A stretch of 64,000 nucleotides of DNA from Caldimonas manganoxidans ATCC BAA-369 (lineage in GTDB: Bacteria; Pseudomonadota; Gammaproteobacteria; Burkholderiales; Burkholderiaceae_C): the NCBI RefSeq assembly GCF_000381125.1, contig NZ_KB905939.1:29300-93299 (forward strand), in the 5' to 3' direction. A model generated the notes under the pieces. It was not told where the DNA came from, made no database searches, and worked only from the letters and a program-made list of their open reading frames with translations. Each line of letters begins with the position of its first letter. Position 1 is the first letter of the stretch. Below, one piece after another: positions 49,235-57,931 of this stretch. Position numbers and translations under genes: made by a program.

Positions 49235-49498
49235 TCAGGCGTTCGACTTCAGGCTTTCGATCAAGTCGATGTAGGCTTGCTTGGCCTCGTCGGCGCTTTG
49301 CCCCTTGAGGGCATTCCAAGCGTCCCACTTGGCGCGGCCGACCATGTCGGTGAATCCAGGACGCGAGCCTTGGACGTCACCGACGGTGGCTTGCTTGTAC
49401 AGCGCGTAAATTCTCAGCAGGGTCATGTTGTCCGGCCTCTGCGGCAACTGTTTGGATTCGGCAACGGCCTTCTCGAAGGCGGCTTGCAGATCAGACAT
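49235..49498 (-). CDS. Acyl-CoA-binding protein
   Basis: 87 aa, the length of eukaryotic ACBP. The signature ALYKQATVGD and the KWDAWNALKG segment with the Lys/Trp contacts for CoA are present; the four-helix fold is predicted. ACBP binds long-chain acyl-CoA esters in the cytoplasm. It is widespread in eukaryotes but patchy in bacteria. GAGGAG precedes the ATG. It may buffer acyl-CoA pools in an organism with much acyl-CoA metabolism. Confidence 0.92.
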   Translation of the reverse strand: MSDLQAAFEKAVAESKQLPQRPDNMTLLRIYALYKQATVGDVQGSRPGFTDMVGRAKWDAWNALKGQSADEAKQAYIDLIESLKSNA

Positions 49499-49879
49499 GA
49501 AAGGCTCCTCAAGAGTCAATGAATGACTGGGTGAAAACTGCGCTGCGGATGCTAGTGTGCTTTGCGCCGCACGCATAGATGTCAGGTCCTGCGGATGGGG
49601 ACCGAGAGGCTGCCGTGGGGCGATGAAGGCTCGGTGGCTGCCACAAAAAAAGTCGGCCCCCTGACGGGGGCCGACTGGCATTGGCGGGCAAGACCGACTG
49701 CTGGCGTCATGGCCCGTGCAACCGGATGAGCGGGCGGCTGGGGCCGTCGGCCTTCCACACTCAGGTGGACTTGCCCGATCCAAGTATCGGGCTTGCCGTG
49801 CCGAACTGGAGCCCCGAAGTGTGGGGGTAGGCGGCAAGAATTCACACCATCGGCCCCCTTGTTCATGGGGCGGGTGGGC
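49499..49879. other. Intergenic region between ACBP and tannase genes
   Basis: About 380 bp without a credible gene. It holds the leader of the acyl-CoA-binding protein gene on the minus strand (49499-49600) and the terminator for the tannase gene (49645-49676). The 200 bp from 49680 to 49879 show nothing recognisable. Confidence 0.6.
49645..49676 (-). terminator. Intrinsic terminator of the tannase gene
   Basis: On the minus strand, AGTCGGCCCCC and GGGGGCCGACT type arms pair over at least 10 bp around a 4-nt loop and are followed directly by seven T residues. It lies about 200 bp past the tannase stop and would also shield the acyl-CoA-binding protein gene from read-through. Confidence 0.88.
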
Positions 49880-51604
49880 TCACTGGCAGACGAAGCTGTC
49901 GGCACGGTCCAAGTCGCCAGAGCCTCGATAGCGCGCGACCTGCGGGTAGGGGCAAAGGGGCCGGGTGCGATCGGCGGCCCAGTCGCTGGGCAGTTCGTTG
50001 TTGACGCCGCCAGGGTTGCCGGCTCCGCGAGCACTGGCCACGATGCGCTCGGGAACCGTGCCTTGTTCCACCCATTGCACCAGCGGCGTGAGCAGGTCGA
50101 ACTGGTCGGTGGCCGGGCCACCGGAGCAATGACCCATGCCAGGCACTGGGAAGACCCGCGCAAACCGTGCCGCCTGGCCACCGTGGTTGGCGTTCAGTGC
50201 GTCATACCACCGCAGTGTGTCGTGCAACGAGAAGATGTGGTCGGACACCCCATGGTAGACGAGCGCCTTGGCACCGCGGTTGCGCAGGGTGGACCAATCG
50301 CTCGGACGAGGGGGCGTCATGAAGCTCATCGCCGATTCGGTGTAGCTCAGCGAGGTGCTGTGGATGTACTCATACAGTGTGTCCACCGGGGTATTCAAAG
50401 AGAAAGACGCCCCGTTGAAGCCTGCGAGATTTTCTGGGGGCGCCTTGAAGACGATGCCCACGGCACCGGAGTCCAGCGCCAGCGGCGCAGTGAACTCCCA
50501 GAAGGCCACGCGAGCGCCGCGCAGGCCGGGGTCGTATGGAAAGCTGGCATAAAAGCGGGTGCCGGCGCTGGTGGTGGCTCCTGCAAAGATGGAGGCGATC
50601 ACGGATTTTTGATCGGCGCTCAGGCAGCTGCCGTCGCGCGCACCGGCGCAAGTGGGCACGTCGCGCATCAGGTCGAAAGTGGCTTGGCAGGCCGCGGTGT
50701 CTTGCACGAGCCCGTCGGTGGCCCCGTCCAAGGCGTCGCAGCGATCGAGGATGGCCTGCGAGACGAGCTGACGTTCTTGCGCCGTGAAGGCCGTGCTCAA
50801 GTCGCTGGCGTCGGTGGCCACCGTGGCATAACGCTGCGCGCCCCAGATGTTGGCCACTGCCGCCAGGGGCAAGTTGAACCCCGGGGCGCCGATCAGATAG
50901 CCATCGTACTCGGTGGCGTAGCGCGAAGCCGCCACCATCGCATGCCGCCCGCCGTTGGAGCAGCCGCCGATGTAGGAGCGGTCCGGACCCTTGCCATAGA
51001 CACGGCGGATGATCTCCTTGGCCACGGGCGTGAGCTTGCCCACGGCTTGATAACCGTAGTCCAGACGGGCCTGAGGGTCGCGCCCGAAGCTCGGGTTTTG
51101 GGCCGCGCTGTGCCCGGCATCGGAGCTGAGCACGGCAAAGCCTTGATGCAAGGCATGGGTGCGCGGGCCGCCGCCGTGGCTGCCGGTGGCCGTCACGACA
51201 ATGCCGTCCAGTCCGCCGTTGGCCTGGTAGTAAAAGCGGCCATTCCAGTCCTTGGGCAAGCGCATCTCGAAGCCGATGGCGTAAGAGGCGCCGTCGATCG
51301 GGCTCGTGCGCTCGAACATCCGGCCGCGCACGAGGCAGTGTTCGGCCACCGGTGCGCCGCCCACACTGAGCGTGCCAGCGCTCACGGTGGACGTTTCGGT
51401 GAGGGTGGTGTTCGGCAGGCCGGCCAAGGCGCTGCTCAGTGCCGCGCAATCGCCGCTGAAGCGGGCCGGCGTGGCTGGGGGTAGTTGCGGGATGTCGGTG
51501 GTCGACGGATCGCTGCCGCCGCCACAAGCGGTCTGCGCGATGGCGGTCAACACGAGGGCGCCGGTCAACGCCGAAACTGAAGCTGCATGGGAGCGAGGGC
51601 GCAT
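49880..51604 (-). CDS. Tannase/feruloyl esterase family secreted hydrolase
   Basis: 574 aa. A signal peptide with a possible lipobox (QTAC, Cys27) precedes the alpha/beta hydrolase. The nucleophile is in GGCSNGGR (Ser216) with the neighbouring Cys215; the His is in VPGMGHCSGGP near 505, also beside a Cys, fitting the CS-D-HC motif whose cysteines form a disulphide in the tannase/feruloyl esterase family. Asp is in YHGVSDHIFS. It would release hydroxycinnamates or gallate from plant esters outside the cytoplasm. Divergent from the MarR regulator, with a palindrome between them. Confidence 0.9.
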   Translation of the reverse strand: MRPRSHAASVSALTGALVLTAIAQTACGGGSDPSTTDIPQLPPATPARFSGDCAALSSALAGLPNTTLTETSTVSAGTLSVGGAPVAEHCLVRGRMFERTSPIDGASYAIGFEMRLPKDWNGRFYYQANGGLDGIVVTATGSHGGGPRTHALHQGFAVLSSDAGHSAAQNPSFGRDPQARLDYGYQAVGKLTPVAKEIIRRVYGKGPDRSYIGGCSNGGRHAMVAASRYATEYDGYLIGAPGFNLPLAAVANIWGAQRYATVATDASDLSTAFTAQERQLVSQAILDRCDALDGATDGLVQDTAACQATFDLMRDVPTCAGARDGSCLSADQKSVIASIFAGATTSAGTRFYASFPYDPGLRGARVAFWEFTAPLALDSGAVGIVFKAPPENLAGFNGASFSLNTPVDTLYEYIHSTSLSYTESAMSFMTPPRPSDWSTLRNRGAKALVYHGVSDHIFSLHDTLRWYDALNANHGGQAARFARVFPVPGMGHCSGGPATDQFDLLTPLVQWVEQGTVPERIVASARGAGNPGGVNNELPSDWAADRTRPLCPYPQVARYRGSGDLDRADSFVCQ

Positions 51605-51681
51605 GGGTGGGTCTCCTGCCGAGGGTGGGATTGATCGCCGCGTGGCGTCGCACGATGCCGCAAGGCGCCTGATCGTTAGTT

Positions 51682-51695
51682 AAATTAATTAATTT
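51682..51695. promoter_or_regulatory. Palindromic candidate MarR operator (tannase/marR region)
   Basis: AAATTAATTAATTT is a perfect 14-bp palindrome in the 193-bp region between divergent tannase and MarR genes. It has the form AAA-N2-AATT-N2-TTT, shared with the site at 53233-53246. Confidence 0.55.
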
Positions 51696-51797
51696 CAAAG
51701 CGCCTGGTGATCGTGGAAACCCTTAGGGGCTTGGCAGGACATTGGTTCACGATCTTTATCACTGGGCCGGGGTTGCGGCGCAGGCACAATCCAGGGC

Positions 51798-52355
51798 ATG
51801 AGCACCAGGCGATCCTCCCGCAGCGACACCACGCCAGCCGGCCGTCTCGACGAGGCCCGTTTGCACGACGTGCTGGGTTATCAACTGGCCCAGGCCGGCA
51901 TCGTCACCGATGCCGTGTTCAAGTCTCAGGTCGGGCAGCCCTTCGGCTTGCGCCCGGTGGAGTACACGGTGCTGACGTTGATCGTTGAGAACCCCGGCGG
52001 CTCGCTGGTGCGTTTGGCGCGGGCGTTGGCGGTGACGGCGCCCAACATCACGATGTGGATCGATCGTTTGGAGTCGCGCGGCTTGGTGCGGCGCGAGCAA
52101 AGCGCGCGCGACCGGCGCTCGCAGTTGCTGCATGCCACGCCGGAAGGGGTGGCGCTGGCACGTGCGGCCACCCAGCGCATCCTCGATGCCGAGCGCCAGG
52201 CGTTGGCCAACCATTTGTCGCCGGGGGAGCGGGCGATCTTGCTGGAGTTGCTGCACAAGGTGGCTTGCGCCCGATCCGAGGTGGCTGCAGCGCGCGTGCA
52301 GCCGGCTGTGGCCGCAGTACCGAGCCGCCGAGGTAAATCAGTTCAGGCCCAGTAG
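51798..52355 (+). CDS. MarR family transcriptional regulator
   Basis: 185 aa. Winged helix-turn-helix (about res 48-145) with the recognition helix in LAVTAPNITMWIDRLESRGLVRR and the wing RDRRSQLL, as in MarR/CouR/HcaR-type repressors. Such proteins commonly control hydroxycinnamate operons and release DNA on binding the CoA thioester. The adjacent genes encode just such a pathway. A basic tail follows the domain. Its 3' end overlaps that of the convergent amidohydrolase gene by 18 bp. Confidence 0.9.
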   Translation: MSTRRSSRSDTTPAGRLDEARLHDVLGYQLAQAGIVTDAVFKSQVGQPFGLRPVEYTVLTLIVENPGGSLVRLARALAVTAPNITMWIDRLESRGLVRREQSARDRRSQLLHATPEGVALARAATQRILDAERQALANHLSPGERAILLELLHKVACARSEVAAARVQPAVAAVPSRRGKSVQAQ

Positions 52356-53201
52356 CCGCTGCGCATTGGCTTTGAGGATGAGGGGCTTGACGTCCTCGCG
52401 GAAGCCGGCCTCCTCGAAGTCTTTCATCCAGCGGTCCGGCGTGATCAGCGGGTAGTCGCTGCCGAAGAGCACGCGGTCTTTCAGCAGGGTGTTGGCGTAT
52501 TGCACGAGCTGGGGCGGAAAGTACTTGGGGCTCCAGCCCGACAGGTCGATCCACACGTTGGGCTTGTGCATCGCCACGCTGAGGGCTTCATCCTGCCAGG
52601 GCCAGGACGGATGGGCGATGACGATTTGCATGTCCGGAAAACTGATCGCCACATCATCCAAGTGCATGGGGTTGGAGTACTCCAGCCGCAGCCCGCCGCC
52701 GCAGCGCATGCCCGAGCCGATGCCGGAATGCCCGCTGTGAAAGATTGCGGGCATTTTGTGCTCGGCGATCACCTCGTACAGCGGCCAGGCCATGCGGTCA
52801 TAGGGGTGAAAGCCCTGCACGGTCGGGTGGAACTTGAAGCCCTTGACCCCGTGCTCCTCGATCAAGCGGCGCGCTTCGCGGGCGCCCATCTTGCCCTTGT
52901 GCGGATCGATGGAGGCGAAGGCGATCATGATGTCGCTGTTGTTGCGCGCGGCTTCGGCGATCTCTTCGTTGGGAATGCGGCGGCGACCGATTTGGGCTTC
53001 GGCGTCGACCATGAACATCACCAGCCCGATGCGGCGCTCGCGGTAGTAAGCGATGCTTTCGGCGATCGTGGGGCGCCGGTTCGAGCGGAAGTACTTGTCG
53101 GCGGCTCGGTCGTACTCCTCGCCATAGCTGTCGTAGGGGTTCCAGCAAGACACCTCGGCATGGGTGTGCACATCGATGGCGATGAGGTCGTCGGTCTTCA
53201 C
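52338..53201 (-). CDS. Amidohydrolase 2 family protein in the hydroxycinnamate cluster
   Basis: 287 aa TIM-barrel metal hydrolase of the ACMSD/amidohydrolase-2 group: HxH in DVHTHAEV, FHPTVQGFHP, IVIAHPSWPW and VLFGSDYPL carry the metal ligands (His, His, Asp). Family members include decarboxylases and C-C or C-N hydrolases. The start is taken as GTG at 53201 because TGGAG lies 7 nt upstream and the N-terminus then reads KTDDLIAIDVHTH; upstream extension runs through the promoter. A hydrolytic or decarboxylating step late in the phenylpropanoid route is inferred from context; substrate unknown. Confidence 0.88.
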   Translation of the reverse strand: MKTDDLIAIDVHTHAEVSCWNPYDSYGEEYDRAADKYFRSNRRPTIAESIAYYRERRIGLVMFMVDAEAQIGRRRIPNEEIAEAARNNSDIMIAFASIDPHKGKMGAREARRLIEEHGVKGFKFHPTVQGFHPYDRMAWPLYEVIAEHKMPAIFHSGHSGIGSGMRCGGGLRLEYSNPMHLDDVAISFPDMQIVIAHPSWPWQDEALSVAMHKPNVWIDLSGWSPKYFPPQLVQYANTLLKDRVLFGSDYPLITPDRWMKDFEEAGFREDVKPLILKANAQRLLGLN

Positions 53202-53225
53202 GGCGGGCTCCAGTGCAGTCGAATC

Positions 53226-53246
53226 ATTATAGAAATGAATTACTTT
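53226..53246 (-). promoter_or_regulatory. -10 element and candidate MarR site of the amidohydrolase gene
   Basis: On the minus strand a consensus TATAAT (53226-53231) lies about 25 bp before the GTG start; no good -35 is seen. Directly upstream, AAATGAATTACTTT (53233-53246) has the AAA-N2-AATT-N2-TTT plan of the perfect palindrome at 51682, so a bound MarR dimer would cover the promoter spacer. Confidence 0.5.
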
Positions 53247-53402
53247 GCGGTCGGTCGCGCCACGGCGTCGCCTTGCAGGACCGGGGGCATGAATCGCGGT
53301 GTCATCCAAGTTTTCGTTGGATGGACGGCCATCATGCCAGCGGGTGGGTGGTCTGGATTCGCGGGTAAACCCTGGGGGCGCAGGTTGTGAAAATCGTTAT
53401 TC

Positions 53403-53420
53403 TTGTTAACAAATTGAGTT
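53403..53420 (+). promoter_or_regulatory. Palindrome and half-conserved MarR-type site before the crotonase gene
   Basis: TTGTTAACAA (53403-53412) is a perfect 10-bp palindrome; overlapping it, TAACAAATTGAGTT (53407-53420) fits 8 of 10 fixed positions of AAA-N2-AATT-N2-TTT. It ends 4 bp before the crotonase ATG. Confidence 0.4.
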
Positions 53421-53424
53421 CACC

Positions 53425-54237
53425 ATGCCCATGCCTTCCGAAGTGTCTTCCAACGCCGTGCTGGCCGCTCTCGACTTGCTGAAGATCGAGCACGACGCCG
53501 CGGTGACCCATGTGCGCCTGAATCGTCCGGCCAAGCGCAACGCGATCAACGATGCGCTGGTGGCGCAACTGCACACATGCTTCCTCCATCTGCCTGACAG
53601 CACGCGCGCCGTGGTGCTCAGCGGCGAGGGAGAGCACTTTTGCGCCGGGCTGGACTTGTCCGAGCTGGCCGAGCGCAGCGTTGCCGAGGGCATTGCGCAT
53701 TCGCGCAGCTGGCACGCGGCCTTCGAGCAGATCCAGTTCGGCCGGGTGCCGGTGGTGGCGGTGCTGCATGGTGCGGTCGTCGGCGGGGGGCTGGAATTGG
53801 CGGCCTCTGCCCACATTCGCGTGGCTGAGGACTCCACCTTTTACGGGCTGCCCGAGGGGCAGCGCGGCCTGTTCGTGGGCGGCGGGGGCTCGGCGCGTGT
53901 GCCGCGGTTGATCGGGGTGGCTCGCATGACCGACATGATGCTCACCGGCCGCGTGCTCGATGCCGACGAAGGGCAGGCCGCCGGGCTGTCGCAGTACCGT
54001 GTGGCCCAGGGTCAAGGCTTGGCCAAGGCGATGGAGCTGGCGCGCAAGATCGCCAGCAATGCGCCGCTGTCGAATTTTGCGGTGATGCAGGCCTTGCCGC
54101 GCATTGCCGAGCTGTCGCAGCCGCAGGGGTTGTTCGTCGAGTCGCTCATGGCGGCCATTGCCCAGGGGGATGCGGCGGCCAAAGAGCGGATGCGCGCCTT
54201 CCTGGAAGGCCGGGCGGGCAAGGTGAGCAAATCATGA
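53425..54237 (+). CDS. Crotonase-family enoyl-CoA hydratase (hydroxycinnamoyl-CoA hydratase candidate)
   Basis: 270 aa crotonase fold. Oxyanion-hole loops GEGEHFCAGLDLSEL (about res 67-81) and HGAVVGGGLELAASA (about 116-130) are intact, with acid-base Glu candidates in GLPEGQRGLF. Linked to a feruloyl-CoA synthetase-like ligase (4-bp overlap), it should hydrate the hydroxycinnamoyl-CoA double bond. Whether it also cleaves to vanillin plus acetyl-CoA is not certain; the downstream SDR and acyl-CoA dehydrogenase suggest beta-oxidation instead. No vanillin dehydrogenase is in the window. Confidence 0.85.
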   Translation: MPMPSEVSSNAVLAALDLLKIEHDAAVTHVRLNRPAKRNAINDALVAQLHTCFLHLPDSTRAVVLSGEGEHFCAGLDLSELAERSVAEGIAHSRSWHAAFEQIQFGRVPVVAVLHGAVVGGGLELAASAHIRVAEDSTFYGLPEGQRGLFVGGGGSARVPRLIGVARMTDMMLTGRVLDADEGQAAGLSQYRVAQGQGLAKAMELARKIASNAPLSNFAVMQALPRIAELSQPQGLFVESLMAAIAQGDAAAKERMRAFLEGRAGKVSKS

Positions 54238-56126
54238 CGCGCTACCGTGCCACGCCGGTTGGAGGCTGCTTGTCTGCGACGGTGGAATACCGTGCCGACG
54301 GCAGCGTCGTGCTGCGCTCCACCGAAGCCTTGCAGCCGTATCCGGCACGCCTGACCGACCGGTTGGAACATTGGGCCGAGGTGGCCCCCGATCGCTGTTT
54401 GGTGGCGCAGCGCGAGCACCGGCCCGATGGCAGCTTGGGCGACTGGCGGCGCATCTCATACCGGGACATGCTCGCGCGCGCCCAGGCCGTGGGGCAGGCG
54501 TTGGTGCAGCGTGGGCTGTCGCCCGAGCGGCCGCTGGCCATTTTGTCGGGCAATGATCTGGAGCATCTGACCTTGGCGCTGGGGGCGATGTGGGCGGGCA
54601 TCCCGTACACGCCGGTGTCGCCAGCCTACTCGCTGGTGTCGCAAGACTTCGGCAAGTTGCGCCACATTCTGAACATCGTCACGCCGGGCTTGGTGTTTGC
54701 GGCCGATGCGCGCTATGGCCGCGCGATCGAAGCGGTGGTGGACCCGGAGGTGGAAGTCGTGCTGAGTTCGGGCGAGCTGCCGGGCCGGCGCGTCACTCCT
54801 TTTGCCGAGCTGCTGGCAACGACCCCCGGTGCCGCGGTGGAGGCGGCCCATGCGCAAGTGGGGCCGGACACCATCGTCAAGTTCTTGTTCACCTCCGGAT
54901 CGACCAAGGCCCCCAAGGGGGTGATCAACACCCAGCGCATGTTGTGCGCCAATCAGCAGATGAAGCGGCAGGCCTTTGCCTTCTTGGCCGAAGAGCCGCC
55001 CGTGCTGGTGGATTGGCTGCCGTGGAATCACACCTTTGGTGGCAACCACAACACGGGGCTCACGATCTACAACGGCGGTACGCTGTACATCGACGAGGGC
55101 AAACCCACCGCCGAAGGCATTGGCGAGACGCTGCGCAACCTGCGTGAGATCTCTCCGACGATGTATTTCAACGTGCCCAAGGGCTTCGAGGCCATTGCCG
55201 CTGCGATGGAGCACGACGCGGTGCTGCGCGAGTCGCTGTTTCGCCGGCTGCGGGCCTTCATGTATGCCGGTGCCGGACTCAGCCAGGCCGTGTGGGATCA
55301 GCTCGACCGGCTGGCCGAGCGCACCGTGGGCGAGCGCATCCCGATGTTCACCGGCCTGGGCATGACCGAGACGGCGCCATCGTGCACGTTCGCGCTCAAA
55401 GCGGGCGAAGTCCGCTCCGGCCACATTGGCCTGCCCTGCCCGGGGGTGGAGGTCAAGCTCGTGCCCGACGGCGATGCGCGCTATGGCAAGACAGAGATCC
55501 GCTTCCGCGGGCCCAATGTGATGCCGGGCTACTGGCGCCAGCCGGCGCTCAGCGCCGAAGCCTTCGACGAAGAGGGCTACTACCGCACCGGCGATGCGGT
55601 CAAATGGGTGGACCCGGCCGACCCGCAAAAAGGCTTGCTTTTCGATGGCCGCATTGCCGAAGACTTCAAGCTTGCCACGGGCACGTTCGTCAGCGTGGGG
55701 CCGCTGCGCGCAAAGATCATCGCCCTGGGCGCGCCTTGCGTGCAGGATGCGGTGATCACCGGCCTGAACCGCGACGAGGTGGGCATGCTGGTGTTCCCGC
55801 GGGTGGACGAATGCGGCAAGTTGGCCGGACTCGGGCCGCAGGCCGATGCGGCCGAGGTGTTGCGGCATCCGGCGGTGCGTGCGTTTTTCCAAGCCTTGCT
55901 CGATCGCCTTTGGCGCGAAGGCACCGGCAGCGCCAATCGTGTGGCGCGCGCACTGGTGTTGGTGGATCCGCCGTCGATCGACCAGGGCGAGATCACCGAC
56001 AAAGGCTCCATCAATCAGCGTGCGGTGCTGCAGTGCCGACAGGCCCTGGTCGAAGCGCTGTACCGTGCTGACGGCCACGACCCCGATGTGCTGCTGGCCC
56101 GCCAACACACCCAGGATGCAAGATGA
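54234..56126 (+). CDS. Feruloyl-CoA synthetase-like AMP-dependent ligase
   Basis: 630 aa ANL-superfamily adenylating enzyme. ATP loop LFTSGSTKAPKGV (about res 219-231), DWLPWNHTFGGNHN, GLGMTETAP and the hinge region YRTGDAVKWVDP are present. The PWNHTFGGNHN segment and the length are typical of bacterial feruloyl-CoA synthases, which activate ferulate, p-coumarate or caffeate. The family C-terminal Lys is not in a classical position and should be checked. ATGA overlaps on both sides place it in one operon with crotonase and SDR. Confidence 0.88.
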   Translation: MTRYRATPVGGCLSATVEYRADGSVVLRSTEALQPYPARLTDRLEHWAEVAPDRCLVAQREHRPDGSLGDWRRISYRDMLARAQAVGQALVQRGLSPERPLAILSGNDLEHLTLALGAMWAGIPYTPVSPAYSLVSQDFGKLRHILNIVTPGLVFAADARYGRAIEAVVDPEVEVVLSSGELPGRRVTPFAELLATTPGAAVEAAHAQVGPDTIVKFLFTSGSTKAPKGVINTQRMLCANQQMKRQAFAFLAEEPPVLVDWLPWNHTFGGNHNTGLTIYNGGTLYIDEGKPTAEGIGETLRNLREISPTMYFNVPKGFEAIAAAMEHDAVLRESLFRRLRAFMYAGAGLSQAVWDQLDRLAERTVGERIPMFTGLGMTETAPSCTFALKAGEVRSGHIGLPCPGVEVKLVPDGDARYGKTEIRFRGPNVMPGYWRQPALSAEAFDEEGYYRTGDAVKWVDPADPQKGLLFDGRIAEDFKLATGTFVSVGPLRAKIIALGAPCVQDAVITGLNRDEVGMLVFPRVDECGKLAGLGPQADAAEVLRHPAVRAFFQALLDRLWREGTGSANRVARALVLVDPPSIDQGEITDKGSINQRAVLQCRQALVEALYRADGHDPDVLLARQHTQDAR

Positions 56127-56887
56127 AGATCGAAGGACAAGCAGCGCTCGTGACTGGCGGCGCCTCGGGCTTGGGGGCCGAAACTGCGCGTGAACTGGCC
56201 CGTCGCGGCGCCCGAGTGGCCGTGCTCGATGTGAACGAGGCGGCTGCGCAAGCCGTGGCCGCCGAAATCGGCGGGCTGGCGCTGCGCTGCGACATTACCG
56301 ACAGCGGCAGCGTCGAGGCGGCGTTGGATGCGGCCGACCGGGCCCACGGACCGGCCCGCCTGTTGATGAACGTCGCCGGCATCGGCGGTGCGCGCCGTCT
56401 GGTGGGGCGTGATGGCATGCCGATGCCGCTGGAGGACTTTCAGCGCATCGTCCATGTCAACCTGGTCGGCACGTTCAACATGATCCGTCTGGCCGCAGCG
56501 CGCATGGTGCGCTTGGATCCGCTGGACGATGGCGAGCGCGGGGTGATCGTCAACACCGCGTCGGTGGCCGCCTTCGATGGCCAGGTCGGACAGGAAGCTT
56601 ACGCAGCTTCCAAAGGCGGCATCGTGTCGTTGACATTGCCGCTGGCGCGCGATTTGGCGCAGTTCGGCGTGCGCGTGTGCACGATCGCACCGGGGCTGTT
56701 TCTCACACCACTGCTGCACGAGCTGCCTCAGGAGGTGCAGCAGTCGCTGGCGCAGGCCATTCCCTTCCCGAAGCGCTTGGGCAAGCCCGAAGAGTTTGCC
56801 CAGCTGGCCGCGCACATCGTCACCAACGCCTCGCTCAATGGCGAGGTCATCCGCCTGGACGGCGCGTTGAGACTGCCGCCGCGCTGA
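56123..56887 (+). CDS. Short-chain dehydrogenase (3-hydroxyacyl-CoA dehydrogenase-like)
   Basis: 254 aa classical SDR: cofactor motif TGGASGLG (res 11-18), NVAG (res 83-86), and catalytic Ser147, Tyr160, Lys164 (YAASK). The [21 protein letters not shown] and [19 protein letters not shown] segments resemble type II 3-hydroxyacyl-CoA dehydrogenases (HSD17B10 group). It would oxidise the beta-hydroxy thioester made by the crotonase. ATGA overlap with the ligase. Confidence 0.9.
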   Translation: MKIEGQAALVTGGASGLGAETARELARRGARVAVLDVNEAAAQAVAAEIGGLALRCDITDSGSVEAALDAADRAHGPARLLMNVAGIGGARRLVGRDGMPMPLEDFQRIVHVNLVGTFNMIRLAAARMVRLDPLDDGERGVIVNTASVAAFDGQVGQEAYAASKGGIVSLTLPLARDLAQFGVRVCTIAPGLFLTPLLHELPQEVQQSLAQAIPFPKRLGKPEEFAQLAAHIVTNASLNGEVIRLDGALRLPPR

Positions 56888-56938
56888 AAGAGCCGTCCGT
56901 CCCATCCTTCGAGTGAACCACCGACAGAGGAGACAGCC

Positions 56939-57925
56939 ATGATCGATCGCAGACAATTTCTGGCCTATGGGGGCGCCGCCGTGGCCACCGGCCTTGGGCT
57001 GGCCCCCGGGGCGAGTCGGGCGCAGCCCATCGACACCGTGCGGGTGCTGTGCGGCTTTCCGGCGGGCGGCACCACCGATGCGGTGTCGCGTCGGGTGGCC
57101 GATAAGCTGCGTGGCAGCTATGCGCGGGTGGCGCTGGTGGAGAACAAGCCCGGCGCGGGTGGGCGCTTGGCGGTCGAAGAGCTCAAGCGCAGCCCCAATG
57201 ATGGCGCTCATCTGCTGCTCACCCCCGCGGCGATGATCACGCTGTATCCGCACATTTACCGCTCGCTCAGCTACACGCCCGAGGACGTGACTCCGGTGTG
57301 CACGGCCGGCACCATCGTCTTCGGCTTCGGCGTGGGGCCGGCCGTGCCGGAGTCGGTGAAGGACCTCAAAGGCTTCCTCGAATGGGCCAAAGCCAATCCC
57401 GGCGGCGCGAACTATGGCTCGCCGGGGGCCGGATCACCGCCGCATTTCATCGGGGCCTTGCTGTCCAAGGAAAGCGGGGTGCCGCTCAACCATGTGCCCT
57501 ATCGCGGCTCGGCCCCTGGCATCCAGGACCTGCTGGGCGGCCAGGTGGCCGCGTTCTCCTCGCCTGTGGGGGACTACCTGCCCCATTTGGCCAGTGGTCG
57601 CCTGCGCTTGCTGGCCACCTCGGGGGCCACGCGCTCGCGCTTTGCGCCCAACGTGCCGACCTATACCGAGCAGGGCTTCAAGGCGTTGGAGATGAACGAG
57701 TGGTACGGCTTCTTCCTCCCGGGCAAAGCCTCGCCCGAGGTGACCCAGCGTGCGGCCCAGGCGATCAAGGCGGCCGTGAGCTCCCCGGACGTGATCGAGG
57801 CCTTTGCCCAGCTGGGCGTGGAGGCGGGCGCCAACACACCAGCCGAGCTGGCCGCCGCGGTCAAGCGCGAGAACGCGGCCTGGGGCCCGATCGTGGCCCG
57901 CGTGGGCTTCAAGCCGGAGGCTTGA
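56939..57925 (+). CDS. Bug/TctC-type tripartite tricarboxylate transporter binding protein
   Basis: 328 aa. The N-terminus DRRQFLAYGG with a following hydrophobic run looks like a twin-arginine signal. The mature part has the Bug-family landmarks VRVLCGFPAGGTTDAVSR, VENKPGAGGRLAVEEL and NYGSPGAGSPPHFIG. These periplasmic proteins bind carboxylates, including aromatic acids; the membrane partners TctA/TctB are not nearby, as is common. In this operon it may capture a hydroxycinnamate or phenylpropanoid acid. AGGAG precedes the start. Confidence 0.88.
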   Translation: MIDRRQFLAYGGAAVATGLGLAPGASRAQPIDTVRVLCGFPAGGTTDAVSRRVADKLRGSYARVALVENKPGAGGRLAVEELKRSPNDGAHLLLTPAAMITLYPHIYRSLSYTPEDVTPVCTAGTIVFGFGVGPAVPESVKDLKGFLEWAKANPGGANYGSPGAGSPPHFIGALLSKESGVPLNHVPYRGSAPGIQDLLGGQVAAFSSPVGDYLPHLASGRLRLLATSGATRSRFAPNVPTYTEQGFKALEMNEWYGFFLPGKASPEVTQRAAQAIKAAVSSPDVIEAFAQLGVEAGANTPAELAAAVKRENAAWGPIVARVGFKPEA

Positions 57926-57931
57926 TCGCCG

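Noticed and set aside
51667..51715. Near-repeat CGCCTGATCG / CGCCTGGTGATCG around the MarR palindrome
   Set aside because: Imperfect and short; not enough to call a mobile-element scar or a separate operator.
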